NCBI GenBank assembly: GCA_044371755.1
Contig: JBILSZ010000041.1
Coordinates: 1-23,388, forward strand
Length of the DNA stretch: 23,388 bases
Direction: 5' to 3'
DNA from: JAIXWP01 sp044371755
GTDB lineage: Bacteria > Bacteroidota > Bacteroidia > Flavobacteriales_D > Sanyastnellaceae
Numbering within the stretch: position 1 is the first letter of the stretch; the number at the start of each line of letters is the position of its first letter. Position numbers and translations under genes: made by a program. Under the pieces are notes generated by a model. The model worked only from the letters and a program-made list of their open reading frames with translations. It made no database searches and had not been told where the DNA came from. Positions 13,790-21,040 of this stretch are shown piece by piece.

Positions 13790-15286
13790 GTGAATCTTTA
13801 TAGTAACAAACAGCGGTGGAAGATTTTTTTGTTTGCAGTGGCGATGGTCATTGTAGGAATTACTCTTTGGTATAGTAATCACATTGCTGAGAAGATCAGA
13901 CAGGGCGAGCGAGAAAAAGTAGAGCTCTGGAGCGAAGCTATTCAGCGCCGTGCAACGCTTGTTAAGTTCACCGAAAATCTTTTTGAGAATCTACGTACAG
14001 AAGAGCGCAAAAAAGCAAAACTTCTTGCAAAAGCTTATCAAATACTAAGCGATCCTAGTGATCAAAACGACCTCACTTTTGTCACGGATTTTATTTGGGG
14101 TAATACCACTATTCCCATTCTTATTTTTGATGAGAAAGGAAAACTAAGCAACAGTGCCAATCTCCCAGAAGACAAGGCAAATAATACCGTTTACATCGAT
14201 TCGCTTTATGCAGTCATGCAAGAGAAATACGACCCGATTCGATTTCCGGAAGTCGGACTGAGAGTATATTACAACGATAGCTACATCTTCATGGAGCTGC
14301 AACACACCATGGATGATTTGATCAATTCATTCATATCAGAAACAGTGATTAATGCCGCCTCGGTACCTGTAATTGTAACCGACAGTCTTGAAAAAACAAT
14401 TATCCGCTACGGCAATATTGATGCAATGGTGGCGGGAGATTCGCTGCAACTATACTCCACTTTGGCATCCATGAAAAAGGGTAATAATCAAATCAAAATC
14501 GAGCTACCTGGTCAAGGAACGCAAGTGATTTTTTATGAAGATTCACAGGTGCTGAAGCAGTTGAAGATGTTTCCAGTGTTTCAATTGATTCTCATAGGTG
14601 TCTTTCTTTTCATTGCCTATCTCATCTTTTCTACTTTCCGCAAAGCTGAGCAAAATCAAGTTTGGGTGGGCATGGCAAAAGAAACCGCGCACCAACTCGG
14701 CACACCACTTTCTTCACTGATGGCTTGGTCTAGCCTCCTAGAAGCACAAGGAGTCGACAATTCCACTCTCACAGAACTCAACAAAGACATCGATCGTCTG
14801 AACACTATTACTGACCGTTTTAGTAAGATAGGCTCGGTTCCTGAGCTGCATCCGCTGGATTTGGAGGAAGTAGTACGCAACGCTTTCGATTATTTGCAAA
14901 GTCGCGTGAGCACTCGCGTATCAATCACTCTAAGTGGCGAAGCCGAAGGCATGCATGCGCTCGTCAACGTTCCGCTATTTGGTTGGGTGATTGAGAATTT
15001 AGTAAAAAACGCCGTAGACGCCATGGACGGCGAGGGCAAATTACATGTACGTGTTTTTAATGAAAATGGTACGCCCTGTATTGAAATTAGCGATACGGGA
15101 AAGGGCATTGCAAAAAACAAGTGGAAAACTGTATTTCAACCTGGATTTACAACGAAAAAAAGAGGTTGGGGACTTGGGCTATCACTCGTAAAGCGCATCA
15201 TCGAAAACTACCATAAAGGTCGTATTTATGTAAAGACCAGCGAGCCCGGAAAAGGCACCACTTTCAGAATAGAGTTACAAGGCTAA
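13790..15286 (+). CDS. Membrane sensor histidine kinase
   Basis: 498 residues, with start GTG (MNLYSNKQRWKIF). Transmembrane helices lie near 11-28 and 262-282, enclosing a periplasmic sensor domain of about 230 residues. The cytoplasmic part has an H-box KETAHQLGTPLSSL (His301), N-box NLVKNAVDAM (Asn407), G1 DTGKGI (435-440), F-box FQPGFTTKKRG and G2 GWGLGLSLVKR. The AHQLGTP H-box differs from the usual HELRTP and marks a Bacteroidota subfamily. It is not linked to a response regulator here, so its partner is unknown. It is preceded by low-complexity repeats and the terminator at 13660. Its 3' end overlaps the convergent GNAT gene by 12 bases. Confidence 0.93.
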   Translation: MNLYSNKQRWKIFLFAVAMVIVGITLWYSNHIAEKIRQGEREKVELWSEAIQRRATLVKFTENLFENLRTEERKKAKLLAKAYQILSDPSDQNDLTFVTDFIWGNTTIPILIFDEKGKLSNSANLPEDKANNTVYIDSLYAVMQEKYDPIRFPEVGLRVYYNDSYIFMELQHTMDDLINSFISETVINAASVPVIVTDSLEKTIIRYGNIDAMVAGDSLQLYSTLASMKKGNNQIKIELPGQGTQVIFYEDSQVLKQLKMFPVFQLILIGVFLFIAYLIFSTFRKAEQNQVWVGMAKETAHQLGTPLSSLMAWSSLLEAQGVDNSTLTELNKDIDRLNTITDRFSKIGSVPELHPLDLEEVVRNAFDYLQSRVSTRVSITLSGEAEGMHALVNVPLFGWVIENLVKNAVDAMDGEGKLHVRVFNENGTPCIEISDTGKGIAKNKWKTVFQPGFTTKKRGWGLGLSLVKRIIENYHKGRIYVKTSEPGKGTTFRIELQG

Positions 15287-15781
15287 AAGAGATTTTCGCA
15301 TCACAAAATCATCCATTACAAAGCCATTTCCAATATCAATAACCTCTTCTCGAAAAATGGCAAACCCATTTTTTTCATAAAATGTCTTTGCCTTATTGTA
15401 TTTGTTTACGTTCAACTCCAACAGCGCTCCTCCCCTTTCACCACAGCGTCTTTCAACTTCTTCCAACAACATTTTTCCGAGCCCAAGGCCTTGTGTAGCA
15501 ACGTCTACATACAATTTATGCAATCGAAATATTTCGTTATTCAAGGGAGAAAAAGAAGCAAAACCGAATGAACGTTCGGTACTTGAAACAATTATAAATT
15601 CACAATTCTTTGCCGTCATTTGTTCGCGCAATGATGCGGCGCTGTACATCATATCGAGCATATAGTAGATCTGTTCGGAAGAAATTATAGTGCTGTATGT
15701 TTGAGGCCAAACGCGAGCGGCAATATCTTGTATCAACTCGACATCGTCGACCGTTGCTGTACGGATAGCATACTTATCCAT
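15275..15781 (-). CDS. GNAT-family N-acetyltransferase
   Basis: About 168 residues from ATG 15781 (MDKYAIRTATVDDVELIQDI). The acetyl-CoA loop is ATQGLGLGKMLLEEVERR (Q-x-x-G-x-G pattern). It is followed by LLELNVNKYNKAKTFYEKNGF, the usual strand 5 / helix 4 pair with NxxAxxFYxKxGF. The acceptor is unknown. A longer upstream frame exists, but it runs through miaE; MDKYAIRTA is the standard GNAT start. Its ATG overlaps the last 8 bases of miaE, so the two are probably co-translated. The stop overlaps the opposite-strand kinase gene by 12 bases. Confidence 0.9.
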   Translation of the reverse strand: MDKYAIRTATVDDVELIQDIAARVWPQTYSTIISSEQIYYMLDMMYSAASLREQMTAKNCEFIIVSSTERSFGFASFSPLNNEIFRLHKLYVDVATQGLGLGKMLLEEVERRCGERGGALLELNVNKYNKAKTFYEKNGFAIFREEVIDIGNGFVMDDFVMRKSLLAL

Positions 15782-16373
15782 GCATTGTTTCCTTTTTTCC
15801 ATACTTATCCATAAGCGTCGCTTCAAAATCAAGGAATTCTTGCCAGCGCTTTTCAACATCTACACCTGTTCCATATTTGCGTGCAAAGCCAATAAATGTA
15901 GCATAGTGTTCGGCCTCACTTGCCATAAGCTCGTAATAAAAATCGCGAAGACCTTCGTCGGAAATAGATTCAGAAAGCAATCTAAATCGCTCGCAGCTGC
16001 GCGCTTCGATCATCGCTGCAAACAGCATTTTATCTACAAACTGTTGCTCCTTATTTCCGCCTTGTTTTATAAAAGCTGCCAGATCATGGACATAGGGATC
16101 CTTTCTTTCGCGCCCGAGAGCTAAGCCACGTTTGCGTAGCTCATTGTGGACCATGCCGAAATGTTCCATCTCTTCGCGAGAGATACGCACCATTTCTTCC
16201 ACCACATCATCATATTCAGGATAGCGCACGATGGTACTAATAGCATTGCTCGCTGCCTTTTGTTCGCAATATGCGTGATCGGTGAGAATCTCTTCGATAT
16301 TCTTTTCGACAATATTTACCCACCTTGGATCGGTAGGTAGCTTAAGACCAAGCATTACCTTTTTCTTTTCCAT
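15774..16373 (-). CDS. miaE: tRNA-(ms2io6A)-hydroxylase MiaE
   Basis: 199 residues from ATG 16373 (MEKKKVMLGLKLPTDPRW). It is a ferritin-like di-iron protein: metal ligands fit AYCEQKAAS, EEMEHFGMVHNEL, MIEARSCERF and EAEHYATFIGFA, giving the E...ExxH...E...ExxH pattern. MiaE hydroxylates ms2i6A at position 37 of tRNAs using O2. The frame extends upstream, but only the ATG at 16373 fits the family. A TATATTTG box lies 4 bases upstream, so the message is probably leaderless. It is the first gene of a pair with the GNAT acetyltransferase. Confidence 0.9.
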   Translation of the reverse strand: MEKKKVMLGLKLPTDPRWVNIVEKNIEEILTDHAYCEQKAASNAISTIVRYPEYDDVVEEMVRISREEMEHFGMVHNELRKRGLALGRERKDPYVHDLAAFIKQGGNKEQQFVDKMLFAAMIEARSCERFRLLSESISDEGLRDFYYELMASEAEHYATFIGFARKYGTGVDVEKRWQEFLDFEATLMDKYGKKETMHG

Positions 16374-16377
16374 GGTG

Positions 16378-16385
16378 CAAATATA
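16378..16385 (-). promoter_or_regulatory. -7 promoter box of miaE, leaderless arrangement
   Basis: TATATTTG on the minus strand, with only CACC between it and the ATG at 16373. The transcription start should fall at the start codon. Confidence 0.6.
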
Positions 16386-16386
16386 A

Positions 16387-16413
16387 GAGGCAGACACAAG
16401 CCATGTCTGCCTC
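16387..16413 (-). terminator. Hairpin between the DUF2892 gene and the miaE promoter
   Basis: A perfect 10-bp stem GAGGCAGACA / TGTCTGCCTC with a 7-base loop, 7 bases after the stop of the DUF2892 gene. It is followed on the minus strand by TTATATTTG, so the T-run is short and doubles as the miaE promoter. It probably insulates miaE from the upstream unit. Confidence 0.6.
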
Positions 16414-16420
16414 CAAACAA

Positions 16421-16627
16421 TTATACCTTTCTCTTGCAGGTAGTGATGCCAAATGGCGCATAGAGCGGACAAAAGCTGACAAGACTTGTCAATACGAAAA
16501 TGCCTGCCAATGCCATGAGTACAATACCCAAGGTGCCACTGATAACATTTGTGAAGAATAAAATTGCAACTATAGCAGCGATGATGATTCGAATCATTTT
16601 GTCTGCATTACCCATGTTCTTTTTCAT
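16421..16627 (-). CDS. DUF2892 (YgaP-like) small membrane protein
   Basis: 68 residues. A short N-terminal amphipathic start (MKKNMGNADKMIRIIIAAIV) is followed by two transmembrane helices (about 12-30 and 34-52) and a cytoplasmic end with FCPLYAPFGITTCKRK. This is the YgaP-like membrane domain DUF2892, which in other proteins is fused to rhodanese domains or stands alone; its role is unclear. It lies 66 bases downstream of the Crp/Fnr gene, with its own -7 box and a GTGA-type palindrome in between. Met5 (MGNADK) is a possible alternative start. Confidence 0.88.
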   Translation of the reverse strand: MKKNMGNADKMIRIIIAAIVAILFFTNVISGTLGIVLMALAGIFVLTSLVSFCPLYAPFGITTCKRKV

Positions 16628-16652
16628 AGTGATTTGGTATTAAATTATGAAA

Positions 16653-16660
16653 CAAACATA
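16653..16660 (-). promoter_or_regulatory. -7 promoter box of the DUF2892 gene
   Basis: TATGTTTG on the minus strand is an exact TAnnTTTG match, 25 bases before the ATG at 16627. The -33 region has no TTG, as expected for an activator-dependent promoter. Confidence 0.6.
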
Positions 16661-16682
16661 GGAGTGTCTTGTTGGTCGAAGC

Positions 16683-16698
16683 GGTGACCATGGTCACC
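16683..16698. promoter_or_regulatory. Candidate Crp/Fnr-family binding site upstream of the DUF2892 gene
   Basis: GGTGACCATGGTCACC is a perfect 16-base palindrome and fits the CRP pattern nGTGA-N6-TCACn. Its centre (16690/16691) lies about 31 bases upstream of the -7 box and so around -41 to -44 from the expected start, the class II activator position. It overlaps the stop codon of the Crp/Fnr gene. Confidence 0.55.
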
Positions 16699-17299
16699 AC
16701 ACTTGTATGCTATTTGTCAGTTGTTTTACTTTACCCTCCTGTTCGAGTTTTTTCATCACACGAGTTACCACCTCGCGTGCGGTACCCAACTCACTGGCAA
16801 TTTGGCGGTGTGAAATCTTAATTGGGTTGGCGTGTGTAAGGGCTGTCTTTTCTTTCAAATACGCATACAGGCGTGCGTCCATTTTATTGAACAACAAATG
16901 ACTAATGGTATCCAGTAATTCTGCATAACGCTGATTGTACTGTTGGTAGAACAATGCGTTGAATTGCGGATAATCATTCATCCAGCCTGGAATTTTATCT
17001 ACTGGAATCAACAACACTTTGGTATCTTGCTCTGTGATTGCATGTACACGACTTGGTTCATTTTTTATGGAAGCCGAAAAACTCATGATACAGCTCTCGC
17101 TTGGCTGAATATAATACAGCAGCAATTCTCTTTCATCGAAACGTGAAAAGACCTTGATGAGTCCTTCGAGTACAATAGGAATGACCTTCACGAACTGCCC
17201 TTCTCTCAATATCTCTGTGTCTGCAGGTATTTCTTTCACCAGCGAAGCGTCAGATATGATATCCTTGAGAGGATTTCCTAAAAAATGCAATGGGTCCAT
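16694..17299 (-). CDS. Crp/Fnr-family transcriptional regulator
   Basis: 201 residues from ATG 17299 (MDPLHFLGNPLKD). The N-terminal cyclic-nucleotide-binding-like beta-barrel has EILREGQFVKVIPIVLEGLI and SESCIMSFSASI. The dimer helix (YQQYNQRYAELLDTISHLLF) leads into a C-terminal winged HTH with SHRQIASELGTAREVVTRVM. The recognition helix keeps Arg-Glu-x-x-x-Arg (REVVTR), the residues that in E. coli CRP read GTGA. The effector is unknown; no Fnr-type Cys cluster is seen at the N-terminus. An 18-residue upstream extension is possible but starts poorly. It is divergent from rnr, with an inverted repeat between the two. Confidence 0.92.
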   Translation of the reverse strand: MDPLHFLGNPLKDIISDASLVKEIPADTEILREGQFVKVIPIVLEGLIKVFSRFDERELLLYYIQPSESCIMSFSASIKNEPSRVHAITEQDTKVLLIPVDKIPGWMNDYPQFNALFYQQYNQRYAELLDTISHLLFNKMDARLYAYLKEKTALTHANPIKISHRQIASELGTAREVVTRVMKKLEQEGKVKQLTNSIQVW

Positions 17300-17314
17300 A
17301 AGTCGAATATACAA

Positions 17315-17335
17315 CAATCCATTGTTTATGGATTG
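17315..17335. promoter_or_regulatory. Inverted repeat in the crp-like/rnr divergent promoter region
   Basis: Perfect 8-bp arms CAATCCAT / ATGGATTG separated by 5 bases (TGTTT), in the 83-base gap between two divergent starts. It could be an operator. It does not match the GTGA palindrome at 16683. Confidence 0.4.
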
Positions 17336-17369
17336 GATTCTGACTATGTACATGTCTCCGCGGAATTGT

Positions 17370-17377
17370 TAGCTTTG
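17370..17377 (+). promoter_or_regulatory. -7 promoter box of rnr, leaderless arrangement
   Basis: TAGCTTTG is an exact TAnnTTTG match, with only 5 bases (CATCT) before the ATG at 17383. Confidence 0.55.
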
Positions 17378-17382
17378 CATCT

Positions 17383-19674
17383 ATGGCAAAAAAGAGACCG
17401 AGCTACGGCTCATTCAAAACCGAACTTCGAAAGGAGATTATTCGAGTATTTGAAGCAAATGAAAAGAAGCCAATGAATTATAAGCAAGTGGCGGGAGAAT
17501 TGGACATTACCGACTCTGGAGTTCGCATGCTTATTCATGATATTCTAATATTAGAGGCTGAAGAAGGAAAATTAAAAGAAGTTGAAACTGGTAAATATAT
17601 AATTGCTAATCCTTCGGTTTATTCTGCAATTGGCCGCATTGAAATCAATCGATACGGTAAAGGCTATGTGTCTATTGAGGGACAAGAGCGCGACGTCGAA
17701 ATCCCCAAAGGCAAAACAGGATATGCATTGTACGGCGACACAGTGGAGGTAACCTTCAATCCACAATCTCGACGTCCAGAGGGAAAAATACTGCGTGTTG
17801 TGGAGCGTTCACGACGCGAGTTTGTTGGTATTCTTGATGTAGGTAAGGTGGGTACGTTCATGTTGCCTTCTGACAAACGTGTTCACGTAGACTTTTACAT
17901 CAGCAAAGAGCAACTTAACGGAGCTGAGCACGGCGATAAAGTGCTCGTGCAAATACTCGATTGGGATCGCCCTGAGAGTAGCCCATTCGGACGTGTAGTG
18001 CGTGTATTCGGAAAACCCGGCGACCACCAAGCAGAGATGCATGCAATCATCGCTGAATTTGGCTTTGAGAGCGAGTTTCCGAGATCGGTTGAGGATTATG
18101 CAAATGATATCGACGCCGGCATTACACCAAAAGAAATCGCCAAACGACGTGACTTTAGAAAAATCCCCACCTTCACCATCGACCCATTTGATGCGAAAGA
18201 CTTTGACGATGCATTATCATTCCAGAAGCTTTCTAATGGCAATTATGAAGTGGGGGTTCATATCGCAGATGTGAGTCATTATTTACATCCCAATACTATT
18301 CTCGATGCAGAAGCATTTGATCGTGCCACAAGTGTATACCTTGTAGACCGCACCATCCCTATGCTTCCCGAACGCCTTTCTAATTTTTTGTGTTCACTCC
18401 GTCCAAACGAAGAGAAGCTTTGTTTTAGCGCTGTATTCGAATTGGATGAAGAAGCAGAAATTCACAGTGAGTGGTATGGTAGAACTGTAATTTATAGTGA
18501 TCGTCGATTTACCTACGAAGAAGCACAAGAGATTATCGAGGGCAAAGACGGCGATTTCAAAGAAGAGATACTGATTCTTGATAAGCTTGCTAAAAAGCTC
18601 CGTGCAGAGCGATTCAGCGAGGGCAGCATCGACTTCAATAGCGAAGAAGTCAAGTTTAAATTGGATGAAAAGGGCGTACCGACTGGAGTCTATGTCAAGC
18701 AGATGAAAGACTCCAACCAATTGATTGAGGATTTTATGTTGCTTGCCAATCGTAAAGTGGCGGCTTTCATTGGTGACCCGAACGTTCCATTCAACAATAC
18801 ATCGAAGCCCAAAACCTTTGTATACCGTGTTCACGATGAGCCCTCACCTGATAAAATAGAACAGTTGAGAAAGTTTGTAAAGCAACTTGGCTATAAGCTT
18901 CCAAAGACGGATGAAAAGGGCATGACCGCTGCTATCAAGCAGTTGATTACGGCATCCATCGGGCAACCCGAAGAGAGTGTGATTAAAGTAATGACCATTC
19001 GCAGCATGGCCAAGGCAGAGTATTCCACCCAAAACATTGGACACTATGGTTTGGCCTTTGATTTTTATACGCACTTCACTTCTCCGATCCGCCGATATCC
19101 TGATGTCATGGTACATCGTTTATTGCAGCATTACTTGGAGAAAGGAAAGCCTGTGGATGAAAGTGAATATGAAATGAGATGTCGCCACAGCAGCGCGATG
19201 GAAAAACGCGCAGCCGAGGCTGAGCGCGCATCTATTAAATACAAGCAGGTAGAATTCATGTTGGCCCGAAAGGGACAAGTATTTGAAGGCATTGTGTCTG
19301 GTCTCGCTGACTGGGGTATTTACGTGGAAGAAAAAGAAAGTAAGTGCGAAGGCTTGATTGCCCTCAATACGATAATGGACGATCACTACAGTTTTGATCC
19401 CGACCGTTACGTGGTGTATGGAGTGCGCACAAAACGGGAGTTCCACATGGGTGATTCTATCATGGTAATGGTGCATGACGGCGACCTTCAGGCGCGCTCG
19501 CTAGACTATATCCTGGCCGAGGACGCCGGATTGGTGAAACCGGGAAGTGCACGCGAAACCCGTATTTCCGGCGGTAATAAAGGACGCTCCGGCGGTAATT
19601 TTACCAAAGGAAAAAGTCGTGGAAGCGGCGGCAGTCGCGGGGGAGCTCGTGGAACAAAGAAAAAACGACGTTGA
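17383..19674 (+). CDS. rnr: Ribonuclease R
   Basis: 763 residues, the usual RNase R length. An N-terminal winged helix (YKQVAGELDITDSGVRMLI) precedes two cold-shock OB folds (IEINRYGKGYVSIEG; VGILDVGKVGTFMLPSDKR). The RNB catalytic domain carries TIDPFDAKDFDDALSF, with Asp267, 273, 275 and 276 as magnesium ligands. HFTSPIRRYPDVMVHRLL is the conserved late RNB motif. An S1 domain (GQVFEGIVSGLADWGIYVEE) and a Gly/Lys/Arg-rich tail (GGNKGRSGGNFTKGKSRG) complete it. It is a 3'-5' processive exoribonuclease active on structured RNA. The AKKRPSYGSFK start is likely. tRNA-Met follows 51 bases downstream. Confidence 0.97.
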   Translation: MAKKRPSYGSFKTELRKEIIRVFEANEKKPMNYKQVAGELDITDSGVRMLIHDILILEAEEGKLKEVETGKYIIANPSVYSAIGRIEINRYGKGYVSIEGQERDVEIPKGKTGYALYGDTVEVTFNPQSRRPEGKILRVVERSRREFVGILDVGKVGTFMLPSDKRVHVDFYISKEQLNGAEHGDKVLVQILDWDRPESSPFGRVVRVFGKPGDHQAEMHAIIAEFGFESEFPRSVEDYANDIDAGITPKEIAKRRDFRKIPTFTIDPFDAKDFDDALSFQKLSNGNYEVGVHIADVSHYLHPNTILDAEAFDRATSVYLVDRTIPMLPERLSNFLCSLRPNEEKLCFSAVFELDEEAEIHSEWYGRTVIYSDRRFTYEEAQEIIEGKDGDFKEEILILDKLAKKLRAERFSEGSIDFNSEEVKFKLDEKGVPTGVYVKQMKDSNQLIEDFMLLANRKVAAFIGDPNVPFNNTSKPKTFVYRVHDEPSPDKIEQLRKFVKQLGYKLPKTDEKGMTAAIKQLITASIGQPEESVIKVMTIRSMAKAEYSTQNIGHYGLAFDFYTHFTSPIRRYPDVMVHRLLQHYLEKGKPVDESEYEMRCRHSSAMEKRAAEAERASIKYKQVEFMLARKGQVFEGIVSGLADWGIYVEEKESKCEGLIALNTIMDDHYSFDPDRYVVYGVRTKREFHMGDSIMVMVHDGDLQARSLDYILAEDAGLVKPGSARETRISGGNKGRSGGNFTKGKSRGSGGSRGGARGTKKKRR

Positions 19675-19701
19675 TAATTTTATTCTAGACGCAAGTCCTA
19701 T

Positions 19702-19709
19702 TACATTTG
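19702..19709 (+). promoter_or_regulatory. -7 promoter box of tRNA-Met
   Basis: TACATTTG is an exact TAnnTTTG match, 16 bases before the mature 5' end of the tRNA. Confidence 0.5.
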
Positions 19710-19725
19710 CCACCCGAAAAAAACC

Positions 19726-19799
19726 GCGCCTATAGCTCAGTCGGTTAGAGCAACAGACTCATAATCTGTGGGTCCCTGGTTCGAGCCCAGGTGGGCGCA
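19726..19799 (+). tRNA. tRNA with anticodon CAT, probably elongator tRNA-Met
   Basis: Acceptor GCGCCTA / TGGGCGC, D arm GCTC / GAGC, anticodon stem ACAGA / TCTGT with loop CTCATAA, T arm with TTCGAGC and a discriminator A. CAT could also be tRNA-Ile2 (lysidine-modified), which sequence alone does not exclude. It is not an initiator type, since the acceptor closes with a G-C pair. CCA is not encoded. Confidence 0.88.
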
Positions 19800-19804
19800 C
19801 ATTT

Positions 19805-19854
19805 AAAAATCGCTGTATTTTGAAACAACATTCTTCAGAATAACAGCGATTTTT
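19805..19854 (+). terminator. Long-stem terminator after tRNA-Met
   Basis: AAAAATCGCTGT (19805-19816) pairs perfectly with ACAGCGATTTTT (19843-19854), 12 bp. The 26-base loop holds a smaller ATTCT / AGAAT hairpin. T-runs on both strands make it bidirectional, but only the plus-strand tRNA needs it. Confidence 0.6.
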
Positions 19855-19934
19855 CATTTTCACAGAATGTTGTTCTCTGGAAATCACTTTTCTATCCTCT
19901 TTTTTTCTAATTTTCCAAACTATATGTTGTTTGT

Positions 19935-21035
19935 ATGATAAAACTACTCGTGCCAATATTTTTCTGTATTGGCGCACAAGCATTGGCGCAGCCTGATAAG
20001 GTTGCTCAAGCATTGATGACCACTCCTGATTTGAATACGTTTGAATCGAACACCCTCCACCGAGATGGAGTTCGTAAAACAGTGGAAGCAAAAGTGATCT
20101 TTGAAACTGCTGACTTGAATAAGTTTTGGCGATCTTATCTAAAAGACAACTTTAATGTCAGTGGCAAGAAAGAAGGAAGTTACATTTCCTGCGGCCCAAT
20201 TGTATCTGCGCAACTCTCCGTCGATACTGTTTTTCTTTATTATGCCATTTCCACCGAGGCGGACTTCTCAAAGCTCTCTGTTTTTGCCCTTAAAAAAGAA
20301 GAGTACATCATCGACGCGAATGGTGCGGAAAAGCAGAGCATAGTGGCGATTGTGGAAAAGGCATTGGTGCAATTTTACACCCAACTTTATGATCAAAAAA
20401 TCAAAGATCAGCAACGCTATTACGACCGTCAAGTAAAGGATCTCGCGCGGGTGGATAAAGATGGTGCCCGTCTTGAAAAAGAAAAGGCATCGCACGAGCA
20501 GTCTATTTCTAAGCTGCAGGATCAACTAAGCAGTTCACGAGCCAACATTAACAAGCTAGAATCTGAAAAAAAGGAATTCGAGATCAATCTCGAAGATGAA
20601 AAAAAAGAATCCAATCAGATAAAAAAAGAAATTGAACAACTTGAGCAGGCTTTGCGAACGAAAGAAAGTGAATACGCTGAGCGCTTTCCTGGTGCGGATA
20701 TCACCGATAAAAAGGCTGAAAAGGCAAGAGTAGATTTAGAAGATCGCCGAGAAAAAATAATTAAACAGCAAGCCAAACTTGAGAAAAAAAATGAAAGAGT
20801 AACTGCGGTTGAAAATAAAATACTTCAAAGCGAACGCAAGCTTCACGACGCTCAAAGTAGCTTGGAGCGTCAAGAAGCAGAAATTTCTAGACACAAAAGT
20901 GAACTTGAAATTTTGTACTCAAAACAACAGGACAATAAAACTGCAAATGCAGAAGAAGCGGATCAATTATCAGTCGCTAAATCAGCGTTAGATCGACTCA
21001 AAGCAGCTAAAGGTGGATTAATTACATTAAATTAA
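19935..21035 (+). CDS. Exported coiled-coil protein of unknown function
   Basis: 366 residues. A signal peptide (MIKLLVPIFFCIGAQALAQ) is followed by a globular region of about 130 residues (with KFWRSYLKDNFNVSGKKE and VDTVFLYYAISTEADFSKL). A long charged coiled coil runs from about 150 to 345 (KLQDQLSSSRANINKLESEK and similar). I do not recognise a family. It is predicted to be periplasmic or envelope-located. Its stop is 5 bases before the FIST gene, so it heads a three-gene operon with a FIST sensor and a hybrid kinase, both apparently cytoplasmic. It has no lipobox and no second membrane segment. The promoter is unclear (imperfect box near 19923). Confidence 0.8.
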   Translation: MIKLLVPIFFCIGAQALAQPDKVAQALMTTPDLNTFESNTLHRDGVRKTVEAKVIFETADLNKFWRSYLKDNFNVSGKKEGSYISCGPIVSAQLSVDTVFLYYAISTEADFSKLSVFALKKEEYIIDANGAEKQSIVAIVEKALVQFYTQLYDQKIKDQQRYYDRQVKDLARVDKDGARLEKEKASHEQSISKLQDQLSSSRANINKLESEKKEFEINLEDEKKESNQIKKEIEQLEQALRTKESEYAERFPGADITDKKAEKARVDLEDRREKIIKQQAKLEKKNERVTAVENKILQSERKLHDAQSSLERQEAEISRHKSELEILYSKQQDNKTANAEEADQLSVAKSALDRLKAAKGGLITLN

Positions 21036-21040
21036 ATACC

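Noticed and set aside
18394..18834. 146-codon minus-strand ORF inside rnr
   Set aside because: Antisense to the RNB catalytic domain, whose residues are intact in the plus frame.
19759..20091. 110-codon minus-strand ORF ending in RPPGLEPGTHRL
   Set aside because: Its C-terminus is the antisense of tRNA-Met and the remainder is antisense to the coiled-coil gene start; this is a well-known false ORF type.
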